A stretch of DNA of 24,486 nt from JADGQM01 sp964505935 (GCA_964505935.1 CAZDKX010000032.1:1-24486), one strand, 5' to 3'. Shown: positions 1 through 9,017, counted from the first letter of the stretch. Notes: generated by a model from the sequence alone, not told the origin. Translations and numbers: made by a program.

Positions 1-5
1 TGAAC

Positions 6-803
6 ATGGTAACGTTAGCTGATGTCAATCCTTATGAAATGATTGCTTATACAGGCTCAAGGGTCCTGGAAGACAACACCATTGTTTTCGTCGGCACGGG
101 GCTTCCCATCATTGCCGCCATGCATGCTCAGATGACCCATGCGCCCAGTGTCAACCTGATCTTCGAGGCCGGGTCGCTGGCTTCCATCCTCGAGCAGGGC
201 ATGCCCATGTCGGTGGGTGACACCAGGGCTTTCCGCAAGGCCGTGTTCGCCAAGGGCCTCTGCGCGGTCTTCGAGCTGACTCAGAGGGGTTATTCGGACT
301 ACGCCTTTATTGGTGGTGCCCAGATTGACATGTTTGGCAATGTCTGCTCCACTTACGAGGGCGGCTCTTACCTCAAGCCCAGGGTCCGGTTCCCCGGGAG
401 CGGCGGCGCCGGCGCAATGGCGGCCAACTGCGAGAAAACCATCGCCATCATGGCCCTTGAAAAGAGAAGGTTCGTCAAGCAGGTCGATTTCATCACCAGC
501 ATCGGGTTTGGTGACGGCTCGGCCGACTATCGCGAAAAGGCCGGGGTAATGGGCTCGGGGCCGTACCGCGTCATCACCAATCAGGCTCTCTTTGGCTTTG
601 ATAAGGACTCGCGACGCATGACGCTGCTTGAATACCTGCCGGGGAAGAGCCCCGCAGCCATCCAGGAGCTGGTGGATTTCGAGCTGCTGATATCTCCGGA
701 TGTCAAGGAAATGGCCATTCCCACCGAGCACGATCTGATGCTGTTGCGCGAGAGGTGTGACCCGGAAGGCTTCTTCCTGAAGAGAAAGATTGTGGAAAAA
801 TAG
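6..803 (+). CDS. CoA-transferase, beta subunit (glutaconate CoA-transferase type)
   Basis: 265 aa, cytoplasmic. It belongs to the family I CoA-transferases that move CoA between acyl-CoA and a free acid through a glutamyl-CoA intermediate. The catalytic glutamate is visible in NLIFEAGSLAS as E54, the same residue number as the known active-site Glu of glutaconate CoA-transferase beta. The glycine-rich stretch GSGGAGAMAANCEKTIAIMA (about 131-150) and the family C-terminus (SPDVKEMAIPTEHDL) are present, so the protein is full length. The ATG at 6 lies two bases after a TGA at 1-3, which is probably the stop of an upstream alpha subunit outside the window; the RBS therefore cannot be seen. The protein is clearly related to the second beta subunit at 2288. 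The substrate cannot be told from sequence. Confidence 0.88.
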   Translation: MVTLADVNPYEMIAYTGSRVLEDNTIVFVGTGLPIIAAMHAQMTHAPSVNLIFEAGSLASILEQGMPMSVGDTRAFRKAVFAKGLCAVFELTQRGYSDYAFIGGAQIDMFGNVCSTYEGGSYLKPRVRFPGSGGAGAMAANCEKTIAIMALEKRRFVKQVDFITSIGFGDGSADYREKAGVMGSGPYRVITNQALFGFDKDSRRMTLLEYLPGKSPAAIQELVDFELLISPDVKEMAIPTEHDLMLLRERCDPEGFFLKRKIVEK

Positions 804-838
804 GCTTGAGTGTTGACACTTGCTTTTAATCTAGAAGG

Positions 839-873
839 GCCGGGAAAGAACCAGTTCTTTCCCGGCTTTTTCT
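839..873 (+). terminator. Rho-independent terminator after first CoA-transferase operon
   Basis: A GC-rich stem (GCCGGGAAAGAA at 839-850 pairing with TTCTTTCCCGGC at 855-866) has a 4-nt loop and is followed by a T-run at 867-873. It lies 35 bases after the CoA-transferase stop codon, so it separates this operon from the alpha-beta pair that starts at 1257. Confidence 0.9.
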
Positions 874-1256
874 ATGCTGCTTCATTCAGTGGGGGGTGTT
901 AATTATCACTGGAAAAGTTGATCTCCTTACTATACAGTACCTGACCTTGAGCGGGTGTTCCTCAATTCTGGCAGGTCTTTCCGTGTTCGACTTCCTTCGT
1001 GGTAGTGAAGAATGAGGCCTCTCTGAAGGTGCATTGCCGTCGTGCGGGGCCCAATAAGTGTTGCCAGCTGTCCTGATGGTGCTCTCCTCATCCAGCGGTT
1101 CGGAACGGGCTTTGGGAACATCGGCGTACACCACTCATGCCCTCGCTGCTATGACAGACTCATGGCAAGAGACGCTGTCGAACTCTGGCGGGGGTTTCTT
1201 CAAACCGTGAGCTGTTGACGACTCTTGTCATTGGATTCATTATCGAGGAGGGCGAA
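874..1256. other. Intergenic stretch, no gene recognised
   Basis: About 380 bases between the terminator and the next CoA-transferase gene. Short open frames occur on the minus strand, but none has a recognisable protein or a convincing RBS. It should hold the promoter of the 1257-3058 pair. No well-spaced -35/-10 pair could be picked out; a TTGACG at 1215 sits too close to the start codon to be convincing. Confidence 0.5.
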
Positions 1257-2252
1257 ATGCCGGTTCCCAACAAGCGGATGAGCCTCAAGGAGGCGGTGTC
1301 CAGGTACGTCCATGATGGGGATTCCGTGTATTATGGCGGCTTTCAGATCATGGTGCCCATGGCGCTCACCCATGAGATCATCAGGCAGAGAAAAAGGAAC
1401 TTGACGGTTCTCAATGCTTCTACCGATGTGGGCGGGCTCGATCTCCTGGTGGCGGCAGGGTGTGTAAAAAGCGTCCATGTTGCGTGGGCGATGAACTGGT
1501 ATGTCAAAGCGCCTTATGCGATTCGCCGCGCGTTCCAGGCGGGCGAAATCCAACGCTTCGATCTTTCCAACTTCAGTGCTACCAGCGCTCTGCTTGCAGG
1601 GTTCCTCGGTATTCCCTTTGTTCCCGTGCGAGGCAACATTGGCACCGACATCGTCGAACACAACACCCACGATTTGAAGGTGATGGAGGATCCTTTTACC
1701 GGGGAAAAGATCACGGTGGCCCGCGCCTGGCGGGCTGATGTCGCCATCATCCATGCCCAACAGGTCGACCCCCTGGGCAATGTAATTGCCTGGGGGACCC
1801 GCGGGGTGACTGACGAGTTCGGGGCGATGGGGTCGCGGCGGGGGGTCATTGTGACCGCGGAGGAGATCGTTGACACGGATGAGGTGCGCAGCGACCCGGA
1901 CCGCACCATCGTTCCTTACCTCAAGACCCTGGCCGTGGTCCACTGTCCCTGGGGCGCTCATCCTTCTGCCTGTCGCGGCTACTACGGCCTTGATATTCGC
2001 TTCTGTCAGTATCAGGGCAAATACGAAAGAAGTGCGGACCTGCTCCCCAAGTTTCTGGATGAATGGATCTATGGCTGCGAAGATCATCACGCCTACCTTG
2101 ATAAATATATTCAAATGTTTGGCCGGGAGGGGCTGGATCGCCTCAAACCCAGGACGGGATACCAGCCTAAACTGAATGTCGAATACGGGTATCACGATCC
2201 AGCCGTGTGGCAGGGCGTGCCACAATACACCGACCAGTACATCAGGGGATAA
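1257..2252 (+). CDS. CoA-transferase, alpha subunit (glutaconate CoA-transferase type)
   Basis: 331 aa from the chosen start. This is the alpha subunit of a two-gene family I CoA-transferase. It opens with MPVPNKRMSLKEAVSRYVHD and the glycine-turn segment GDSVYYGGFQ, continues with the family's VGGLDLLVAAG segment, and ends with the long alpha-type C-terminal extension. The ATG at 1257 is preferred over an in-frame ATG at 1215 because a strong GAGGAGGG lies at 1245-1252 and because alpha subunits normally begin near the SLKEAV segment. The stop is 35 bases before the beta subunit at 2288, so the two should be co-transcribed and form the active heteromer. The acyl substrate is unknown; glutaconate, acetoacetate or another short-chain acid is possible. 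Confidence 0.87.
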   Translation: MPVPNKRMSLKEAVSRYVHDGDSVYYGGFQIMVPMALTHEIIRQRKRNLTVLNASTDVGGLDLLVAAGCVKSVHVAWAMNWYVKAPYAIRRAFQAGEIQRFDLSNFSATSALLAGFLGIPFVPVRGNIGTDIVEHNTHDLKVMEDPFTGEKITVARAWRADVAIIHAQQVDPLGNVIAWGTRGVTDEFGAMGSRRGVIVTAEEIVDTDEVRSDPDRTIVPYLKTLAVVHCPWGAHPSACRGYYGLDIRFCQYQGKYERSADLLPKFLDEWIYGCEDHHAYLDKYIQMFGREGLDRLKPRTGYQPKLNVEYGYHDPAVWQGVPQYTDQYIRG

Positions 2253-2287
2253 ACGCGGTCCGGCCGATGAAGGGTGAGGAGGATCTC

Positions 2288-3058
2288 ATGACAGGAAACT
2301 ACCGTCTCACGGAGCTCATGGTCGTACGTTGCGCCAAAGAAATCCAGGACGGCGAAGTCGTTTTCGCCGGTGTTGGCCTGCCCTTGGTGGTGGTAAGTTT
2401 TGCCATGGCTACCCATGCTCCCAATATGGTCCTCTTTACCGAGGGTGGTTCGATTCGAGCGACTGCCCCTCCGGGGCTGGCCATCACCGTGGACGACCCG
2501 GCGCTTTTTACCAATGCCGATGCGACCTTTGGCATGCTGGCGACGATGGCTTTTCTGCAGCGGGGAGAGGTCGATGTGGCCTTCATCGGCGGGGCCCAGA
2601 TCGATAAGTATGGGAACATCAACTCGACCGGTGTCGGCAGTTGGAAGAGTCCCGGGACCTTTACCTATTTTGCCGGCAGTGGCGGTGCCAATGACATGGC
2701 CACCTCAGGAAAACGCGTGATCGCCATCATGCCGCAAGATCCCAAGAAGTTCGTGGACAAGGTGGACTATCTAACCGCTCCGGGCTATCTTGACGGCCCT
2801 GGAGCCCGTGAAAGGCTGGGGATGATCGGTGGGGGCCCATCAGTGGTGGTCAGTACCATGGCCGTTTATCGATTTGATGAGCACACCAAGGAGATGTACC
2901 TGGCGGAGTACTTTCCCGGCCAGTCGGTGGAAAAGGTTCGAGCCAACTGTTCTTTCGATCTGAAGGTGGCCCCGGATGTCAGGGAAACCGAACTGCCCAC
3001 CGAAGAGGACATCGTTTTGTTGAGAAATATTGATCCTACGGGGTTCTATCTCCGTTAG
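2288..3058 (+). CDS. CoA-transferase, beta subunit (second copy)
   Basis: 256 aa. This is the partner of the alpha subunit just upstream. The catalytic glutamate is E52 in VLFTEGGSIRA, followed by the GSGGANDMATSGKRVIAIM segment and the typical C-terminus (VAPDVRETELPTEEDI). The ATG at 2288 has a good GAGGAGGAT RBS at 2276-2284. An earlier in-frame ATG at 2267 and a frame open back to 2207, inside the alpha gene, are less likely. It is a paralogue of the protein at 6-803: same fold, same ending, similar length. The window therefore shows two tandem CoA-transferase units, which may serve different acids or be a duplication of one function. Confidence 0.88.
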   Translation: MTGNYRLTELMVVRCAKEIQDGEVVFAGVGLPLVVVSFAMATHAPNMVLFTEGGSIRATAPPGLAITVDDPALFTNADATFGMLATMAFLQRGEVDVAFIGGAQIDKYGNINSTGVGSWKSPGTFTYFAGSGGANDMATSGKRVIAIMPQDPKKFVDKVDYLTAPGYLDGPGARERLGMIGGGPSVVVSTMAVYRFDEHTKEMYLAEYFPGQSVEKVRANCSFDLKVAPDVRETELPTEEDIVLLRNIDPTGFYLR

Positions 3059-3132
3059 GCACAGTTATTGATTCGGGTTGGTGCACCTTCGGGAGTGGAG
3101 CCTGCACCGAAGCCGTGTTAGTGTTTCGACTG

Positions 3133-3169
3133 AACCGCCTCGGTCCTGAAGACCGAGGCGGTTTGTTTT
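3133..3169 (+). terminator. Rho-independent terminator after CoA-transferase pair
   Basis: A perfect 13-bp stem (AACCGCCTCGGTC at 3133-3145 with GACCGAGGCGGTT at 3151-3163) has a 5-nt loop and runs into TTTGTTTT. It begins 74 bases after the beta-subunit stop. The rest of the 3059-3372 gap contains no recognisable gene and should carry the promoter of the histidine kinase. Confidence 0.9.
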
Positions 3170-3372
3170 CAGCTGCAGCTCTGGACCTCCGCCATCACCC
3201 CCCGCTGGGTCCTGTGTCTCTCGACCAACAAATCTTCCCTTCCTGCAAAGATGATCGTTCAGTTTTTCCACATTTCTGCCGATGTTGATGTCAATGAGAA
3301 AAAGAAGGCGAGAAGTTAGCCGAGAAAAGGACGAGGTCTCGACTTGAGGCCGCATAAGCTCCGGAAGACAGG

Positions 3373-5247
3373 ATGGCAACAGGCATAAGACCCCTGCAGC
3401 AACTATCGAGCAAAGGATTGACGATCACTGCCTTGCTGACCATTGCGGGGATGGTGATTGGATGGTGTTCGTTTGCATGGACGGCGATCGCCGCTCAGGG
3501 CAGCGCGGTTAAACCTCCCTGGCAATTGCTTCTCATGATGCTCCCGTTCGCCCTCTTTGTCGTGGGGGTGATGACCATCGGTTGGCGAGGCTACATTCGC
3601 CACCTGGCCCTGCACATCAGTCTCGAACAAGAGGAGAGAAGCCGTCGGGAGGTGGAGGAGAAGAACGCCCAGCTTTCCAGGGAGATCATCGAACGCAAGC
3701 GAGCTGAATCCGCGGTGAGAGAGAGCGAAGAGCGGTATCGGAGGTTCTTTGATGAGGACCTTTCCGGCTTTTTCATAGCCACGGCCCAAGGCCAGATTCT
3801 TGCCTGCAATCCGGCTTTTGCCACCCTCCTGGGCTTTACGTCGGTTACTGCCGCCCTGAAACAGGATTTCTTCTCCTTCTATCATGATCCGAAGGATCGG
3901 GAGCGGTTTCTGAGCCTCCTCCAAGAGCAGAAAATGCTCAAGCATTATGTGGCAGAATTCCGCCGAGTCGATGGTCAGGTCATCAGCACCATTGAAAATG
4001 CGATCGGGAGCTTTGATGAAAACGGCAATCTGACGGAAGTCAGGGGATTCGTCATTGACCACACGGAACAGAAGAAACTGGAAGAACAGCTCCGTCACTC
4101 CCAGAAGATGGAGGCGATCGGCACCCTTGCAGGGGGCATTGCTCATGACTTCAATAACATCCTCACGGCCGTCATGGGCAACGCCGAAATGGGTCTGCTC
4201 AGGGTCCCCGCGGGAAGCGACATGAGGCACCACTTTGCCGAGATCCTGAAAGCGACCAAGAGGGCCCGGGACCTGGTAAAGCAGATCCTGACCTTCAGTC
4301 GGCAGGAACAGCAGCAACCCAGACCGCTGCAAATCTGTACCATTGTCAAGGAAGTGCTCAAACTCCTCCGCGCAACACTCCCGTCTACCATTGAAATCCG
4401 CAGCAATATTGGGTCCCAGGGGGGCATCGTCCTCGCTGACCCGATTCAGATTCACCAGCTGGTGATGAACCTGTGCACCAATGCCGCGCATGCCATGCAG
4501 AAAACCGGCGGGGTGATGGGGGTGTCGCTGGGTAATGTCAGGATTGAGGAGAGTCAAGAGTTCCAGGATGTTGGTCTGGAGCCCGGTCCGTATGTACAAC
4601 TCACCGTGAGCGATACCGGCTCCGGCATGGATGCCGCCACCTTGGCCCGCATCTTTGACCCGTTCTTTACGACCAAGCCCGTCGGTGAGGGCAGCGGCAT
4701 GGGGTTGGCCGTGGTTCATGGGATCGTGCAGAGCCTGGACGGAGGAGTGAGGGTTGACACCGGAGAGGGAAAGGGGAGCGCATTCCATGTCTTGCTCCCC
4801 ACGGTTGCAGGGGAGGCATGGCAGGAGGTGGAAGCGGCCGAGCCCGCTCCCGAGGAGAACAGACAGGGCCGGATTCTGCTGGTCGATGACGAAGACATTC
4901 TGCTCAGCATCGGAAAGCAGATGCTTGAGCACCTCGGTTACCGGGTTACCAGCATGAGGAGCAGCATCGAAGCACTCGAATGCTTTCAGAAACAGCCGCA
5001 GGAATTTGACCTGGTGATTACCGACCAGACGATGCCGAAGCTGACCGGGTCGGATCTTGCTGCTTCCCTATTGAATATTCGCCGGGACATCCCGATTATC
5101 CTTTGCTCGGGGTATGCTGCTCCCATCGATGAAGAGCGGATGAAGGACATCGGGATCAAGGCATTGGTGCAAAAACCTTTTGTATTCAAGGAATTGGCTG
5201 AGATTGCCGAAAAGATCCTGACCCATGGCGAGCAACATCCGGGCTGA
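3373..5247 (+). CDS. Membrane hybrid sensor histidine kinase (PAS-HisKA-HATPase-REC)
   Basis: 624 aa. Two hydrophobic segments at about 18-40 and 50-70 anchor it in the inner membrane with only a short external loop. A charged coiled coil (about 80-118) follows, then a PAS domain (about 115-235). The phospho-acceptor is H258 in GGIAHDFNNIL. The ATPase domain shows an N-box around N370, a G1 box at D414 (DTGSG), an F-box FDPFFTTK and a G2 box GSGMG at 440-444. A C-terminal receiver carries DD near 505, the phospho-accepting D551 and K601. This is a complete hybrid kinase that probably relays phosphate onward, but no response regulator or output gene is adjacent, so its signal and target are unknown. 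The RBS is weak (GGAAG at 3362-3366), so the start is less certain. Confidence 0.9.
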   Translation: MATGIRPLQQLSSKGLTITALLTIAGMVIGWCSFAWTAIAAQGSAVKPPWQLLLMMLPFALFVVGVMTIGWRGYIRHLALHISLEQEERSRREVEEKNAQLSREIIERKRAESAVRESEERYRRFFDEDLSGFFIATAQGQILACNPAFATLLGFTSVTAALKQDFFSFYHDPKDRERFLSLLQEQKMLKHYVAEFRRVDGQVISTIENAIGSFDENGNLTEVRGFVIDHTEQKKLEEQLRHSQKMEAIGTLAGGIAHDFNNILTAVMGNAEMGLLRVPAGSDMRHHFAEILKATKRARDLVKQILTFSRQEQQQPRPLQICTIVKEVLKLLRATLPSTIEIRSNIGSQGGIVLADPIQIHQLVMNLCTNAAHAMQKTGGVMGVSLGNVRIEESQEFQDVGLEPGPYVQLTVSDTGSGMDAATLARIFDPFFTTKPVGEGSGMGLAVVHGIVQSLDGGVRVDTGEGKGSAFHVLLPTVAGEAWQEVEAAEPAPEENRQGRILLVDDEDILLSIGKQMLEHLGYRVTSMRSSIEALECFQKQPQEFDLVITDQTMPKLTGSDLAASLLNIRRDIPIILCSGYAAPIDEERMKDIGIKALVQKPFVFKELAEIAEKILTHGEQHPG

Positions 5248-5404
5248 CAGACCGGTTGTTTTGGAAGAAGCAACGGGTCTTCCTGGTCATCAGCCAGGGC
5301 TCAATCGGCGCTCAACCTTTCACCCATCATCGAGGTGCCCTCCCCTGCGTAAGGTCTGATGATCAGGGGCTGGTTCATCTGCGGCACGGCGGGGTCGGGG
5401 CTGC

Positions 5405-6781
5405 CTACCGGAAAGCCGCAAGTTCGTAAAACAAGGCGGCAATCGAGCGGATGCCCCGGTGGAAATCCTCCAGGGAAAAGCGTTCATTCGGGGAATGGGC
5501 GCCGTCGTCAGGGCTTCCCCATCCCAGGAGGAGAATCCGATCCAGGCCGAGAGACTCCTTCAGGAGGTTGACAATGGGTATGGACCCCCCTTCCCGGATG
5601 AAGACCGGGGTCTTGCCAAAACCGATCTCGATGGCTCGGGCGGCGGCCTGAATAGCCGGCTCCTTCCGTGCCACCAGCACCGGCTCTGAGCCATGAAGGT
5701 CGGTTATCTCGAGCTTCATCCCGGGTGGGGTGAGGGTCTCGACATAGTTGCGGAAGAGATCGTTGATGCGCTCCGGCCGTTGTCGGGGTACCAGACGCAT
5801 GCTCACCTTGGCGCCCGCTTTGGCCGGGATGATGGTTTTCGCACCTTCCCCGGAAAAGCCTCCCCAGATGCCGTTGACATCGAGGGTTGGGCGGGCCGTC
5901 TTCCGCTCCATCGGGGTATGTGCTGTTTCCCCGACCAGTCGCGGCACTCCCAGATAGGCTTTCAATTCACCCTCATCAAAGGGCAGGGAAGCCATTTCCT
6001 GCCGTTCCCACAGTTGGATCTCTTCGACCTCCTCATAGAATCCAGGAATGGCCACGCGCCCGTCAGGGCCTTTGAGTTGTGCCAGAATCTCCACAAGAGC
6101 CTGAACGGGGTTGACAACCAACCCGCCAAAAGCCCCCGAATGCAGGTCGAAGCGCGGACCCTGAAGATCGATCTGAAGATAGGAAAGCCCTCTCAGACCG
6201 TAAGTGATGGCCGGCGTCCCGGGCGCAAACTGAGAGCCATCCGACATCGCGACGAAGTCGGCATGCAAGTCATCATGGTGCTCTTCAAGCAATGCCGCCA
6301 TGCTGGGACTGCCAATTTCCTCTTCGCCTTCTACCAGGATCTTGACATTCAGAGGGAGCACTCCTGAAACGTTCAGAATCGCGTCGATCGCTTTGAGATA
6401 GGTAAAGAACTGCCCTTTGTCGTCGGTGGCGCCGCGGGCGAAGATGGAGCCGTCACGGATGTTCGGCTCAAAGGGGGGGGTCACCCATTCATCGAGGGGT
6501 TCCGCGGGTTGCACGTCGTAATGGCCGTAGATCAGCAGCGTGGGGCAACCCTTGGCCTTGAGACATTCGCCGTACACCGCGGGATGGCGTTCCGTTGCCC
6601 AGATTCTGGCATGGAAGCCCAAGTGCTCTAGCTGGGCAAAGACCCATTCGGCAGCCTTCTGAACGTCAGTGACATGCTGATGGTAGGTACTCACACTGGG
6701 AATGGTGAGGAAGTCGAACAATTCGTTTACATACTGTTGTCGATGATTATCAATGAATTTGAGGATATCAGGGGCAATCAT
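5405..6781 (-). CDS. M20-family metallopeptidase (dipeptidase-like)
   Basis: 458 aa, cytoplasmic zinc peptidase of the M20 dipeptidase/carnosinase-like group. Metal-site motifs are all present: H87 and D89 in LIYGHYDVQPAE, the bridging D120 in GATDDKGQ, the catalytic and metal glutamates in EGEEEIGS (151-158), D181 in MSDGSQ, and a C-terminal His in GSPDDGAHSPNE. The dimerisation-domain motif HSGAFGG (H214) is also intact. The start at 6781 (MIAPDILKFIDNHRQQYV) was chosen because the 25 in-frame residues upstream look like non-coding translation and the family begins here; AAGGGT lies upstream. It converges on the histidine kinase gene. The likely role is peptide or N-acyl amino acid hydrolysis; the exact substrate is unknown. 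Confidence 0.9.
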   Translation of the reverse strand: MIAPDILKFIDNHRQQYVNELFDFLTIPSVSTYHQHVTDVQKAAEWVFAQLEHLGFHARIWATERHPAVYGECLKAKGCPTLLIYGHYDVQPAEPLDEWVTPPFEPNIRDGSIFARGATDDKGQFFTYLKAIDAILNVSGVLPLNVKILVEGEEEIGSPSMAALLEEHHDDLHADFVAMSDGSQFAPGTPAITYGLRGLSYLQIDLQGPRFDLHSGAFGGLVVNPVQALVEILAQLKGPDGRVAIPGFYEEVEEIQLWERQEMASLPFDEGELKAYLGVPRLVGETAHTPMERKTARPTLDVNGIWGGFSGEGAKTIIPAKAGAKVSMRLVPRQRPERINDLFRNYVETLTPPGMKLEITDLHGSEPVLVARKEPAIQAAARAIEIGFGKTPVFIREGGSIPIVNLLKESLGLDRILLLGWGSPDDGAHSPNERFSLEDFHRGIRSIAALFYELAAFR

Positions 6782-7029
6782 GATGCGGACCCTTAAAATT
6801 GATGAAAAACGGGTCATCCCGAGCGTGCTCTTTGGCCAAATCCTCGGTATGATCACGGTGATTCGCGAATGATAAAAGCAAGCAGACCAACAGAGGGCTC
6901 GGAGCGATGAGCCAGACAGCCACTTATCACAGGTTTCGCACCAAAGTCAAAGTGGCGGTTGGTTGGGGATGATGATTTCCTCCTGGCGGGTAGCAGTGTC
7001 TCTCGAGAGGCACATGCTGCGGGAAAGGC

Positions 7030-8178
7030 ATGATGGCGATTCAGTTCAGTATTCAATCGAGTGCCGAGGCGGTGGGGAGGGAGGTATGGAACCGTCTGGC
7101 GGCAACTGCAAGCCCGATGATGGAGTGGGAATATTTTCATGCCTTGGAAGCATCAGGAATCGTCTCCGAGCAGAGAGGCTATCGGCCATGTCACCTGCTC
7201 GCCATTCAGGACGATCGGGCGATTGCCCTGGCGCCGCTCTACGAAAGGGACCGGGCGTGGGTTGAGTTTGGCGATGGCGGTCTGGTGGAGTTGCTGAGCG
7301 AGGTGACCGGAATTCCCTATAGCATGGGGGTTGTCGGCATGATTCCTTACACGCCGGTGCCTGCCTACGACTTCCTCCACGATCCGTCGGCAGATCCCTT
7401 GCCCGCCTTTGCCTCCTTGCTTGACTACCTCGATTTCCATTGTGCCAGTCGGGGTCTTCACACCTCGCGTCTCTATTTCGCTTCTTCCCCCAACTCGCAC
7501 CTGCACGCACTTCTCCAGGCGAGAGGATATCTGTGCCTGCGAACGGAATACTGCCTCTGGTTCAATCGCCATTACGCCGATTTTGAGGACTATGTGCGGT
7601 CGCTCAAATCAAGCCGACGCACCAAGATCAGGCGAGAAAGGCGAGCGATTCATGACCAGCGGATTGCGATCAGGATGGTTTCAGGTCGGGATGCTCCCGT
7701 GGAATACTTCGATCTCATCCATACACTCTACGAAAATACCTGGAAGAAGCATATGGGAAGCCATATTCGCCCGTTTCTCAATGAGCGGTTCTTTCGGTTG
7801 TTGTCGGAGCACTTCAGACATCGCAGTACCTTTGCGGTGGCTGACCGGGATGGCAGGATGATCGCCCTGGCCTTGTTTTATGCGAAGGAAGGCACCCTCT
7901 ATGGACGATACTGGGGGTGCTTTGAAGAAGTCCCCTTCCTGCATTTCGCCACCTGTTACTATCACCCCATAGCTTACGCCATCGAGCAGGGGATGAGCAC
8001 GGTGGATCCGGGTTTTGGGGGAGAACACAAACTCCTGCGGGGGTTTGAAACCGTACCGACCCACCACTATTTGAAATTCCATGGAGCGCGGCAACGGCGG
8101 GTGGCATACTCAATCCTGCGACAATTGAACCAGCAGCGCGCCACCTTTCAAGAAGGTCACCAGCAAAACAATCGGTGA
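7030..8178 (+). CDS. COG3146 / FemAB-like GNAT-fold acyltransferase
   Basis: 382 aa, no signal peptide. It resembles the 'peptidoglycan biosynthesis protein' family COG3146, which has a GNAT-type fold. Visible family features are a central IPYTPVPAYDFL segment, the basic SSRRTKIRRERRAI stretch in the middle, and a C-terminal GAEH-like segment (DPGFGGEHKLLRGFETVPTHHYL). Length agrees with the family (about 380 aa). ATG 7030 follows GGGAAAGG; a second ATG three bases on is equally possible. It is divergent from the M20 peptidase, with about 250 bases between the two starts. The substrate is not established for the family, so aminoacylation or acylation of a cell-envelope molecule is only an inference. 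Confidence 0.78.
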   Translation: MMAIQFSIQSSAEAVGREVWNRLAATASPMMEWEYFHALEASGIVSEQRGYRPCHLLAIQDDRAIALAPLYERDRAWVEFGDGGLVELLSEVTGIPYSMGVVGMIPYTPVPAYDFLHDPSADPLPAFASLLDYLDFHCASRGLHTSRLYFASSPNSHLHALLQARGYLCLRTEYCLWFNRHYADFEDYVRSLKSSRRTKIRRERRAIHDQRIAIRMVSGRDAPVEYFDLIHTLYENTWKKHMGSHIRPFLNERFFRLLSEHFRHRSTFAVADRDGRMIALALFYAKEGTLYGRYWGCFEEVPFLHFATCYYHPIAYAIEQGMSTVDPGFGGEHKLLRGFETVPTHHYLKFHGARQRRVAYSILRQLNQQRATFQEGHQQNNR

Positions 8179-8493
8179 GAGGGACCCAAGGCACTGGAGT
8201 GCGGGGGCGTGGCGAAGAACCAGGGAGCTCCTCGGGCATGATGTGGGTGTGCAGCACCACCAAAAGGAAAGAGAGAGTCAGGAAGGAGGGGGAGACCTGA
8301 CTCTCTCCGGAGGAGGAAAGATGTTCTTTCCCCTGCTAATGTAACACGGGAGTCAAGAGATTGGAAGAGATTCAAAAACGCTCTGCAGATTTTTTCCGCC
8401 TTTTCTCAAGTTTGCTTTTTCGTCCTATTCCTGATAGGTTCGCCAGGACTTTAAGCTCTTTCTACTTCCTCTGCTTTCGAAGGACCAGGGTTC
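8179..8493. other. Intergenic stretch with one hairpin
   Basis: About 315 bases between the acyltransferase and the small secreted protein, containing an 11-bp hairpin at 8272-8306 (listed separately) and T-rich DNA around 8388-8425. No coding frame was recognised. The promoter of the 8494 gene should be here, but no convincing -35/-10 pair was found. Confidence 0.5.
8272..8306 (+). terminator. Possible terminator hairpin (no T-tract)
   Basis: A perfect 11-bp stem (AGAGAGTCAGG at 8272-8282 with CCTGACTCTCT at 8296-8306) has a 13-nt purine-rich loop. It lies 93 bases after the acyltransferase stop. There is no clear T-run after it, so termination is plausible but not proven; it could instead be a structured RNA end or a protein-binding site. 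Confidence 0.4.
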
Positions 8494-8988
8494 ATGAGAA
8501 AAATAACCGTCCACGGGGAAAGTCGCTTTCGAGGGACCGGGGGAGGCTTTTGGCTTTTTATGCTGGCATTCATGTCGGGAGTTCTTGTTTTTGGTGCAGC
8601 CAAAGGGCAGGCCTTGACAAGCGATGAGAAGCTTGTCAGCAGATTCGTCGGGAAGAACTGGGTCAATGGGCGTTCCTGGGAAAAGCTCGACTATTCGGGC
8701 AAGCTCGGATTTGTGTGCGGTTTGTTTGACGGGCTCACCCTGTTCTGGTCTGCTTCAGAAGGGGGCAAAAGGACTGATGTTGATGCCGTCTACCACGCCT
8801 TGAGTATTTCCCCGAGTCTCACGGTGGGGGATGTGGTGAAGGGCATCGACGAATTCTACGGGAATGAAGCGAATATCAATTTGCCTGCCATCTGCGCCTA
8901 CCTTTATTTTGCTTTCAAGCAGCGAGGCGATTCCCATGACAGTATGGAGAAACGCCTGGGGACCTGGCGCAAAATGTTCAATCGGTGA
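8494..8988 (+). CDS. Small secreted protein of unknown function
   Basis: 164 aa. An N-terminal basic stretch is followed by a hydrophobic core at about 19-36 (FWLFMLAFMSGVLVFGAA) and a likely signal peptidase site near KGQA, so the protein is probably exported. The mature part is mostly helical with two cysteines, in FVCGLFDGL and LPAICAYLYFAF. The segment SPSLTVGDVVKGIDEFYGN followed by the second Cys is loosely reminiscent of Rap1a/Tai-type small periplasmic proteins, but the similarity is too weak to name it. ATG 8494 has AAGGACC upstream at moderate spacing. It converges on the lipoprotein gene at 9018-9605. I do not recognise its function. Confidence 0.65.
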   Translation: MRKITVHGESRFRGTGGGFWLFMLAFMSGVLVFGAAKGQALTSDEKLVSRFVGKNWVNGRSWEKLDYSGKLGFVCGLFDGLTLFWSASEGGKRTDVDAVYHALSISPSLTVGDVVKGIDEFYGNEANINLPAICAYLYFAFKQRGDSHDSMEKRLGTWRKMFNR

Positions 8989-9017
8989 GTGCGATTGGCG
9001 GTTCGGTGGCGGGCCCG

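Noticed and set aside
3403..4932. A 509-codon minus-strand open frame
   Set aside because: It lies opposite the histidine kinase, whose domains are complete; the translation shows no domain.
5250..5279. A 9-bp imperfect stem (GACCGGTTG/CAACGGGTC) after the histidine kinase as a terminator
   Set aside because: One mismatch, a 12-nt loop and no T-run; too weak to call, although its place between convergent genes is suitable.
5693..6367. A 224-codon plus-strand frame within the M20 peptidase gene
   Set aside because: Antisense to intact metal-binding motifs of the peptidase; no recognisable product.
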